From Hyphomicrobiales bacterium (GTDB lineage Bacteria > Pseudomonadota > Alphaproteobacteria > Rhizobiales > Beijerinckiaceae), in the NCBI GenBank assembly GCA_900299065.1, contig OMIJ01000088.1, positions 1-12,801 on the forward strand: 12,801 bases of DNA, written 5' to 3'. The position numbers were made by a program, and so were the translations under genes. Numbering within the stretch: the stretch's first letter is position 1; each line of letters opens with the position of its first letter. The notes below the pieces were generated by a model. It saw nothing but the letters and a program-made list of their open reading frames with translations. It ran no database searches and was not told the origin of the DNA. Shown here piece after piece: positions 1 to 5,374 of this stretch.

Positions 1-564
1 AACAATCAGATTGTTTATAATCTCTATTACACTTTTGCCGAACGGGGCTTTTCCGTTCTGCGCTTTAACTTCCGTGGCATTGGCCGCAGCCAGGGCTCGT
101 TTGACCATGGCCAGGGCGAATTGTCAGATGCTGCCGCTGCGCTCGATTGGGTGCAGTCTTTCAATCCCGAAGCGCGCGCCTGCTGGATTGCTGGCGTCTC
201 CTTTGGCTCCTGGATTGGCATGCAATTGCTGATGCGCCGACCTGAGATCGAGGGCTTTATCTCAATTGCTCCCCCTGCCAATCGCTTTGATTTTTCTTTC
301 CTCGCGCCCTGCCCTTCCTCGGGGCTTTTCATTCACGGAGATCAGGATCGCGTTGCCCCGATCAAAGAAGTGATGGGACTGATTGAAAAGCTGAAGACGC
401 AAAAGGGCATTGTGATCGAGCATGCGACCATTGCTGGAGCCAATCATTTCTTCGAGAATTGCATTGATCCTCTGATTGCGGAAGTGGGCGCTTATCTGGA
501 TCGCCGCCTCAACAATCCTCCGATCAAGGCACTGCCATCGCGCAGTTCCGGCAGCAGAGCCTAA
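1..564 (+). CDS. Alpha/beta hydrolase (COG2945-like), 5'-truncated
   Basis: Frame 1 is open from the first base, so the N-terminus lies outside the contig; 187 residues remain. A start could be forced at the TTG at 121, but the upstream codons read as normal protein of this family (YYTFAERGFSVLRFNFRG), so the gene is partial. Fragment residues: nucleophile elbow G-V-S-F-G with Ser67, probable acid Asp116 in HGDQDRVAP, and His149 in GANHFF. These form a complete Ser-Asp-His triad. The absent part would carry the first strands and the oxyanion-hole segment. No signal peptide can be judged. This cytosolic serine-hydrolase family is common in alphaproteobacteria and its substrate is unknown. The stop overlaps that of the convergent anmK. 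Confidence 0.85.
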   Translation, partial: NNQIVYNLYYTFAERGFSVLRFNFRGIGRSQGSFDHGQGELSDAAAALDWVQSFNPEARACWIAGVSFGSWIGMQLLMRRPEIEGFISIAPPANRFDFSFLAPCPSSGLFIHGDQDRVAPIKEVMGLIEKLKTQKGIVIEHATIAGANHFFENCIDPLIAEVGAYLDRRLNNPPIKALPSRSSGSRA

Positions 565-1679
565 TTCAAGGGCTCTGCCAAACGCCCGCCCGTTTGCGGG
601 GCGGGCACGCCCGTTGTCATTGGAAAGCTCAAGGGCAGACCTAAATGCGATCTCACTGCGAGATAAGCAAAGGCCTGCGCTTCCATCGCATCTCCAGACC
701 AGCCCAATTCATCTGCAAGAGTGATGTTGCCAGGTAGAGCTATTCGGAGCGCTTGTAACAGTGTGGGATTTCTTGCGCCGCCGCCGCATACAATGATTTG
801 GTTCACTGGCTCAGGCAAAAATCGCCAGAGCGCTGCTACAGAAGCCGCCGTAAAAGCAGTCAGCGTCGCTGCAGCATCCGCATCGGATAAATGCGCCACG
901 CTTTGGCGATTAAAGGCATTGCGATCGAGCGATTTTGGTGGCCTTTTGGTGAAATAATCATGCGCCATAAGTTGCGCCAAAGCCTGCTGATCAACTTTTC
1001 CCTGTGCAGCCAAAGCGCCATCCTTATCGAAAGGCAAATTCCTGCGCTCCGTCATCAGATCATCAATCAGCGCATTGCCTGGCCCTGTATCACAGGACAA
1101 AAGAGATCCTGTGCTGGACAGATAAGTCAGATTGCCAACACCACCTAAATTGAGAACGCCGATCGGCAAATCAAATTCTCTTCGATCAGCCAATGCCTGT
1201 TTGACCAATGCTTGATGATAGACCGGCACAAGTGGTGCGCCCTGCCCGCCTGCAGCAACATCGGCAGAGCGAAAATCATAGATCACCTTTATGCCAATAT
1301 GATTGGCAAGCGCCTGACCATCGCCAATCTGAATTGTTAATTTGTTTTCGGGTCGATGCAAAATGGTCTGACCATGAAAGCCGATCAGCTCAATGGATTT
1401 GCGATCAAGTCCGAATTCTGCAAAGAAGCTTTCAAGCGCTTGATGATGCCGCGAGGTAATCATCTGCTCAGCCTTGGCGATGATAGCGGGGCGCTCATTC
1501 GCACGGGTTAAATCTCGGGTAAGACTAAGAGCCTGACGCAATAGAGTCCGATCTTCATCGCTATAGGCAAGAAAAGACGCCGGACCTTGAATGACTTTAT
1601 CCCGGCCATCCGTGTCGATGAGCGCCAGATCAACCCCATCCATGGATGTTCCAGACATCAGACCGATTGCACGAAACAT
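561..1679 (-). CDS. anmK: Anhydro-N-acetylmuramic acid kinase
   Basis: 372 residues, normal length for AnmK. The enzyme hydrolyses the 1,6-anhydro ring of anhydro-MurNAc and phosphorylates it with ATP to MurNAc-6-phosphate, a cytosolic step of peptidoglycan recycling. Visible family motifs: GLMSGTSMDGVDLALID (residues 6-22, phosphate binding), FHGQT (101-105), GDGQALA (119-125), YDFRSADVAAGGQGAPLVP (134-152), NLGGVGNLT (177-185), CDTGPGN (196-202, with the Asp that probably serves as catalytic base) and CGGGARNP near the C-terminus. The ATG at 1679 has AAGGGG about 7 nt upstream. It begins 39 nt after the stop of the last flagellar-operon gene with no convincing terminator between, so it may be co-transcribed with it. 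It converges on the hydrolase gene with overlapping stops. Confidence 0.95.
   Translation of the reverse strand: MFRAIGLMSGTSMDGVDLALIDTDGRDKVIQGPASFLAYSDEDRTLLRQALSLTRDLTRANERPAIIAKAEQMITSRHHQALESFFAEFGLDRKSIELIGFHGQTILHRPENKLTIQIGDGQALANHIGIKVIYDFRSADVAAGGQGAPLVPVYHQALVKQALADRREFDLPIGVLNLGGVGNLTYLSSTGSLLSCDTGPGNALIDDLMTERRNLPFDKDGALAAQGKVDQQALAQLMAHDYFTKRPPKSLDRNAFNRQSVAHLSDADAAATLTAFTAASVAALWRFLPEPVNQIIVCGGGARNPTLLQALRIALPGNITLADELGWSGDAMEAQAFAYLAVRSHLGLPLSFPMTTGVPAPQTGGRLAEPLN
584..606. terminator. GC-rich hairpin in the 3' end of anmK
   Basis: GCCCGCCC (584-591) and GGGCGGGC (599-606) form a perfect 8-bp stem with a 7-nt loop. It lies inside the last codons of anmK and just past the stop of the convergent hydrolase. 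No T-run follows on either strand, so it is not a classic intrinsic terminator. It may slow or stop convergent transcription, or be a by-product of GC-rich coding. Confidence 0.3.
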
Positions 1680-1718
1680 ATCAAGCCCCTTGGCAAGGTC
1701 TGGGGATCAGGCTGGATC

Positions 1719-2132
1719 TTAAACTTGCGAGCGTCCTGAATGCAGGACCGCAATGGATTCGACGATCTCCTTGGACAGGCCTGTGCGCTCGCAGATCGCC
1801 TCGGGGCTCTCGCCCGACTTGCAAAGATTAATAGCCAGCTCAACCATTTCGGAGGCTTCACGCAAAGCGCCTGAACGCTGCTGTAAGGACATCATTTTCA
1901 TATCCGCACGCAATTGGGCAAGCGCTTGTTCAGTCTGGGCGACGCGCTCCTCGGTGAGCTTCATTGCAAAGCCGCTATGACGGGACGCTTCGGCATTCAT
2001 ATCCTCGAGCTTGGCAAGCATGGCCTGAAGGCGCGCATCAAATGAGCGCATACGGATAGAATAAAACAATCCCATGGCCAGAAACAGGGCCGCTAGGATC
2101 ACCACTATGATAGGAATATCCGACGAAAACAT
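1719..2132 (-). CDS. Membrane-anchored coiled-coil protein of flagellar operon (DUF2802/DUF6115-like)
   Basis: 137 residues from the ATG at 2132, chosen because it lies 4 nt past the preceding stop and has AAGGAAA about 11 nt upstream. Residues 5-24 are one hydrophobic membrane segment. Residues 30-85 are charged and helical, likely a coiled coil. Residues 95-131 (MVELAINLCKSGESPEAICERTGLSKEIVESIAVLH) resemble the short helix-turn-helix-like C-terminal segment of small proteins found in bacterial flagellar operons and filed under DUF2802 or DUF6115. That resemblance is from memory and not tested. I do not know its function; position in the operon suggests a role in flagellar assembly or its regulation at the inner membrane. 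It is the last flagellar gene before anmK. Confidence 0.8.
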   Translation of the reverse strand: MFSSDIPIIVVILAALFLAMGLFYSIRMRSFDARLQAMLAKLEDMNAEASRHSGFAMKLTEERVAQTEQALAQLRADMKMMSLQQRSGALREASEMVELAINLCKSGESPEAICERTGLSKEIVESIAVLHSGRSQV

Positions 2133-2136
2133 CAGA

Positions 2137-2412
2137 TCAATTGTTTCCTTGCGCTGTCCGCCATGCCTCAATGGCTAACCCATAAGCGCGCAAACGTGAA
2201 GCGATTTCATCCGACAGGCTGGCGCTTAGGCCATCCATTTCCCGAACAAGGGCCTTATCAGCCTCACTCAGACCCTGCGGGGATTGTGCTGCTGCGCCGA
2301 GCCAATCGGCAATCTGACGGGTCAAAGTCTCAATCAAAACGACATCGGACCCAGCAACAGCCTGTTGCAGGTCCATCAAAAGGGATTGCAATTGTTTCAG
2401 ATCGTCGGCCAA
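2137..2412 (-). CDS. Small helical protein, probable FlgN-like export chaperone
   Basis: 91 residues, no signal or membrane segment, leucine-rich and predicted helical. The segment LMDLQQAVAGSDVVLIETLTRQIADWL matches the general pattern of FlgN, the cytosolic chaperone for hook-filament junction proteins FlgK and FlgL. The position right after flgM is the usual place of flgN in polar flagellar loci. The start is TTG at 2412, supported by GAGGA 8 nt upstream; that ribosome site overlaps the TGA stop of flgM, suggesting translational coupling. FlgN proteins are usually longer (about 140-160 residues), so the assignment rests on context as much as sequence. It could instead be an unrelated flagellar accessory protein. 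Confidence 0.6.
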   Translation of the reverse strand: MADDLKQLQSLLMDLQQAVAGSDVVLIETLTRQIADWLGAAAQSPQGLSEADKALVREMDGLSASLSDEIASRLRAYGLAIEAWRTAQGNN

Positions 2413-2423
2413 GCCGCCCGTCC

Positions 2424-2723
2424 TCAGCGCCGGGTGCCTGGCAGACTTTCAATCATACGGTCGGCAAGCTTCTCATAGTCGACCGGGTAGGAATTATTGC
2501 GGATCGCATTGCGAATGCTTTCGATCTTGGCCCGATCAATCGGGGGCTGTGTCGACGGCATTGCACCTGCGCTGATCTCGACAATATCCGGGCTGACCTG
2601 AGCCGCCGAAGTCGACGAGACAGAGGATGATGACGAGGCTGAGGACGACGAACTGGTCGAAGCCGGAGCCTTGCGTGCGCCCACATCAATGGTGGGCTTC
2701 TGGTTGACTAGACGTTCAATCAT
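2424..2723 (-). CDS. flgM: Anti-sigma-28 factor FlgM
   Basis: 99 residues, the usual FlgM length. The C-terminal part (residues 62-94) has IDRAKIESIRNAIRNNSYP, VDYEKLADRMIESL, the conserved sigma-28-binding helices of FlgM. FlgM holds FliA inactive in the cytoplasm until the hook is finished and FlgM is exported. Residues 22-39 are almost all serine and alanine, an odd low-complexity linker between a short N-terminus and the binding region. FlgM N-termini are disordered and needed for export, so a Ser-rich linker is tolerable. The ATG at 2723 has AAAGG about 9 nt upstream. A 75-nt gap separates it from flgA, the largest gap within this operon, so a secondary promoter is possible, though I could not identify one. 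Its target FliA is encoded at the end of the divergent operon. Confidence 0.92.
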   Translation of the reverse strand: MIERLVNQKPTIDVGARKAPASTSSSSSASSSSSVSSTSAAQVSPDIVEISAGAMPSTQPPIDRAKIESIRNAIRNNSYPVDYEKLADRMIESLPGTRR

Positions 2724-2798
2724 AACATTGAGCCTTTCGTACCCATAAGAACGGTCCGAACCCTGCTATATTTAGCCCGGGCCGAAAATTTACACGAT

Positions 2799-3554
2799 TC
2801 ACATCTGTTGGATGGTCACGATCTTTCCGGCTTCGAGTCGTCCTTTAAGAACGGCTCCTGTGCCCATATTTGTAACCGAGATCAACTCGCCTTCAAACCC
2901 GTCCTGTTCAGCCCGACCCTTGACGGCGATATCAAATCCATTTCCTTTAGCTATCAATGTGATAGGCTCTCCTTTCACGACCGTCGGCGGACGCGAGACA
3001 ATGCGGGTCGTCAGCGCAATGCCCGGGCTGGCCGCCCCTATGAGGCGAAAGCCAATGGCATCCTGAATAGATTTGATCGCCTGAGCGGAGGGCTGGGAGG
3101 TGACAATGCGCTCCTCGAGTACATTTTCAGTCAGAAATGTGCCAATGGGCAAATCGACCCTAGGAACAACAACCTTCCAGCTGCTTTCCTTTTTATTACT
3201 CGCTATAGTTGTGTCCGGGCGCAAGGCGACCTGAGTCGGATTGGAGGAGAGATAATCAGTCCGCAGGATGTAATCCCAGCGACTGGGTCCCTCACATTTC
3301 ACGGTGAATGTGGTCGCTGAGGCACCGCGCGGGGCGATGATCGGATTTTCGCAGGGCTCCAAGGCGAGGCGGGAATCGATTGGACCAATCGCCTCTGCCT
3401 CGGGAACGTCCTTGTCATTGGCCCGCAGCCAATTAGTCATAACGCGACGCAGATCATCCGGGCCCCATTTGGCCCCGGCGGCTTTAACCTGTCCTTGGGT
3501 GAGAACAAAAGGCAGGGAGAGGGAAAGAACAATCAGAATTCGTAATATCTGCAT
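2799..3554 (-). CDS. flgA: Flagellar P-ring assembly chaperone FlgA
   Basis: 251 residues. A Sec signal peptide covers about residues 1-26 (hydrophobic core LRILIVLSLSLPFVL, likely cleavage near VKA-A). The SAF-type beta-clip domain lies at about 127-188, followed by the conserved C-terminal module GEPITLIAKGNGFDIAVKGRA and GTGAVLKGRLEAGKIVTIQ, typical of FlgA. FlgA is a periplasmic chaperone that helps FlgI polymerise into the P-ring around the rod. The ATG at 3554 has AGGAG 8-9 nt upstream, overlapping the stop of the preceding flgT-like gene; the 11-nt gap suggests coupled translation. The first 100 residues are less conserved in the family, as usual. Confidence 0.93.
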   Translation of the reverse strand: MQILRILIVLSLSLPFVLTQGQVKAAGAKWGPDDLRRVMTNWLRANDKDVPEAEAIGPIDSRLALEPCENPIIAPRGASATTFTVKCEGPSRWDYILRTDYLSSNPTQVALRPDTTIASNKKESSWKVVVPRVDLPIGTFLTENVLEERIVTSQPSAQAIKSIQDAIGFRLIGAASPGIALTTRIVSRPPTVVKGEPITLIAKGNGFDIAVKGRAEQDGFEGELISVTNMGTGAVLKGRLEAGKIVTIQQM

Positions 3555-3565
3555 ATCCGTTTCTC

Positions 3566-4654
3566 CTAACGCATCAACAGGGCTGTCGTGCCCGCCAGAA
3601 TTTTAGGATTTGGCTTTAATGTCCGCGCCAGTGCCTGGCGGGAATTGACGGTCTCAACTTGAACAATCTGCCATTGATTTTTGGATGCTGTGGAGGTGAG
3701 AAGAAAATAATCTCCCTCATTGACGCCATTCTCTGCGCCAACTGAGAGCATGATGCCGGAGGGCCCTGCTTCCGTGACGGCAGCCCGCAAGGGCTGGCAG
3801 GCGAGCTTATGTTCGAGTTCAGCGCGCGCTTCCTCAAACAGAGGATGCAGATCAATGCGAGGTTGCTGCTGCCAGGGCTCAGCAAAACCATAGATCGCGC
3901 GGCGATCAGCTTTCGTGAGACTTTTGCGGATCAGACCGATCTGAGAGCCGGTGTAATTATCATAGAGCTTGAGCGACAATGTCGCCTGAATATCTGTGAC
4001 ATTGGTCAGCAGACCATCATTGCGAATGCGCTCGACAAGAATATCCCCCGACAAAGAATAGCCGGAGAGGCTGGGCTGAGAGCTGGTGAATTGCGCCATA
4101 TAGTCAAAGGTTGAATGATTATCGCGTTCAGCGCCTGAAATGGCCGGCAAATGACTTTGATCGGTAACGCGGAATGACTCGCCTTCCCCCAGATAATCTA
4201 TGCCGTGACGCAGTCCGGCAACAATCGCGTTGTAATTATATCCTGTGATACCATTGGCAATCTGAATACGAACCTTGCGCATATCCAGATCAACACGCGA
4301 GCTGCCGCATTCGCTGTCATCGCTATTTCCAATGCCATCGATTTTGACAAAATAAGAGCCATTTTCGCGGCCTTCCGCAACAATCTGATGCTGGCGAATA
4401 TGGCCATCAACAAGGATGGAATGCTCATCCTTATAGATGCCATTGTTCAACTGGCTGGCGCCCTTGACCTTGGTTCCCAATTGCGCGGCTGCTTCATAAA
4501 GCGCATCAGCCAAAGCCGCCTTGCGTGCACTCGTCACATCATTGCCGGAGATAACTGCGCGGCCTTCACCGGACACATAACGCAGACCCGCATGTGCCTC
4601 ATCTGTTGGCAGCGCAATCACCAGAGCTAGAATAGGAACCAGATATTTTTGCAT
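3566..4654 (-). CDS. flgT: FlgT-like periplasmic flagellar assembly protein
   Basis: 362 residues from the ATG at 4654, preferred over the upstream in-frame start at 4720 because it has an AGGTAAG ribosome site, lies 4 nt after the preceding stop, and opens with a good signal peptide (hydrophobic 4-16, cleavage after AHA at residue 22). The mature protein starts with a domain like FlgT-N (LRYVSGEGRAVISGNDVTSARKAAL) and ends with a FlgT-C-like region (IMLSVGAENGVNEGDYFLL, then a C-terminal strand with AGTTALLMR). In Vibrio, FlgT forms the H-ring around the LP ring and helps secrete FlgO and FlgP. Length matches Vibrio FlgT (about 375). The middle part is diverged and recognised only by position. 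Confidence 0.82.
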   Translation of the reverse strand: MQKYLVPILALVIALPTDEAHAGLRYVSGEGRAVISGNDVTSARKAALADALYEAAAQLGTKVKGASQLNNGIYKDEHSILVDGHIRQHQIVAEGRENGSYFVKIDGIGNSDDSECGSSRVDLDMRKVRIQIANGITGYNYNAIVAGLRHGIDYLGEGESFRVTDQSHLPAISGAERDNHSTFDYMAQFTSSQPSLSGYSLSGDILVERIRNDGLLTNVTDIQATLSLKLYDNYTGSQIGLIRKSLTKADRRAIYGFAEPWQQQPRIDLHPLFEEARAELEHKLACQPLRAAVTEAGPSGIMLSVGAENGVNEGDYFLLTSTASKNQWQIVQVETVNSRQALARTLKPNPKILAGTTALLMR

Positions 4655-4658
4655 GTTC

Positions 4659-5078
4659 TTACCTGAAGGTTCTAGGCGGCATGTTGCGCAAGGCTTCAAC
4701 CTCGGCGGCATCAACCTCAAGGGTCACTTCATAGGAATCTTGCGCAACAGGGATGATGCTCACCACACGGGCGCCACGCACAAGACCTTCAACACTGGAT
4801 TGAACGAAATCAGAATCGCCGCGATGGGCAACGACAATGGAGCGACCACTGACCAGCGCACCATGAATCTTTTCAGCCAGGTCACGCATGGCTTCGGTCT
4901 TGGCTGCTTTAATCGCCATCAACTGCTTTTGTTTGGCATTGGAGCCTGACTGAATAGACCAGGCGGCATAGCCAATAGCCCGATAGGTCGCAGGCTGCGC
5001 ATTCATCGCGCCTTCGCTCAAGCCAGCACATCCCAGCAGAGTCAAAGTCAAAACACTCGCGCCAAAAACTTTTAACAT
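4659..5078 (-). CDS. flgP: FlgP-like outer-membrane lipoprotein (LPP20 family)
   Basis: 139 residues from the ATG at 5078; a GTG one codon earlier would sit too close to the GAGGAA ribosome site. The signal peptide ends in lipobox L-L-G-C with Cys17 as the lipidated residue and Ala at +2, which predicts sorting to the outer membrane. The mature part (about 55-139) is the compact alpha/beta fold of LPP20/FlgP proteins: AIKAAKTEAMRDLAEKI, RSIVVAHRGDSDFVQSSVEGLVRGARVVS and SYEVTLEVDAAEV. FlgP forms a disk or ring under the outer membrane in Vibrio and Campylobacter motors. It is the first gene of the minus-strand flagellar operon, directly behind a sigma-54 promoter. No FlgO homologue lies beside it. 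Confidence 0.85.
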   Translation of the reverse strand: MLKVFGASVLTLTLLGCAGLSEGAMNAQPATYRAIGYAAWSIQSGSNAKQKQLMAIKAAKTEAMRDLAEKIHGALVSGRSIVVAHRGDSDFVQSSVEGLVRGARVVSIIPVAQDSYEVTLEVDAAEVEALRNMPPRTFR

Positions 5079-5128
5079 CACTTCCTCGACAGATTTCCGG
5101 TCAGGCCGGAGATTTCCTTCACACTGAC

Positions 5129-5145
5129 AGCAAGGACCATGCCAT
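5129..5145 (-). promoter_or_regulatory. Sigma-54 promoter of the flgP operon
   Basis: Read on the minus strand, TATGGCATGGTCCTTGCTG matches the RpoN consensus YTGGCACG-N4-TTGCW with one change (C to T in GGCAC). The invariant GG (-24) and GC (-12) have the required spacing. Predicted +1 is near 5118, giving a leader of about 40 nt before the flgP ATG. A direct repeat AGATTTCC (5091-5098 and 5110-5117) lies in this leader, 19 nt apart. Confidence 0.8.
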
Positions 5146-5151
5146 AGAGGC

Positions 5152-5170
5152 CTCGCCCGAAGCGGGAGAG
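5152..5170. repeat. Inverted repeat next to flgP -24 element
   Basis: CTCgCCCG (5152-5159) and CGGGaGAG (5163-5170) form an interrupted 7-bp dyad with a 3-nt centre (one G/A mismatch). It lies just upstream of the minus-strand -24 element. It may be a protein-binding site or a chance GC-rich dyad. Confidence 0.35.
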
Positions 5171-5185
5171 GAGCCGGCCAAAACC

Positions 5186-5240
5186 ATTAGATTCATAAAA
5201 TTACTTTTATAACAATAACTTATATAATATTTGGCAAATT
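5186..5240. promoter_or_regulatory. AT-rich core between divergent sigma-54 promoters
   Basis: About 55 bp of nearly pure A/T with no ORF, roughly midway between the two -24 elements, which are about 140 bp apart. Sigma-54 promoters need an upstream activator and often a bend protein such as IHF, so this stretch is a plausible shared upstream activating or DNA-bending region. I found no good IHF consensus in it. Confidence 0.4.
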
Positions 5241-5256
5241 CTCACCCTGTCTGTCC

Positions 5257-5282
5257 GGCCTCCCCTTCACTTTCAGGAGGCC
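5257..5282. repeat. Perfect inverted repeat next to flhA -24 element
   Basis: GGCCTCC (5257-5263) and GGAGGCC (5276-5282) are perfect 7-bp arms around a 12-nt spacer, ending 2 bp before the flhA -24 element. In DNA it is a candidate dimer-binding operator that could repress or modulate RNA polymerase-sigma-54 binding. There is no T-run, so it is not a terminator. Confidence 0.4.
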
Positions 5283-5284
5283 CT

Positions 5285-5300
5285 TGGCACGGGCTTTGCT
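5285..5300 (+). promoter_or_regulatory. Sigma-54 promoter of the flhA operon
   Basis: TTGGCACG-GGCT-TTGCT is a full match to the RpoN -24/-12 consensus, with GG at 5286-5287 and GC at 5298-5299, the exact spacing. Predicted +1 is near 5311, leaving a leader of about 64 nt before the TTG start of flhA. It implies an RpoN holoenzyme and a FleQ/FlrC-type AAA+ activator encoded elsewhere. Confidence 0.88.
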
Positions 5301-5374
5301 CTCTACTCTCCATCACGGCTTAAGAGCCTCAAAAACGTCAGTATTTCGACATTCCTGGGTGGAGTGTCGGCTTA

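Noticed and set aside
2600..2665. Ser-rich stretch in flgM as a frameshift or assembly error
   Set aside because: The frame continues without change into the conserved FlgM C-terminal helices, so the tract is in frame.
2808..3320. 170-codon plus-strand ORF antisense to flgA
   Set aside because: flgA is well supported in the opposite strand with signal peptide and SAF domain; no motifs in the shadow.
4655..4720. 22-residue N-terminal extension of the FlgT-like protein
   Set aside because: It would overlap flgP, lacks a ribosome site, and would bury the signal peptide that begins cleanly at the ATG at 4654.
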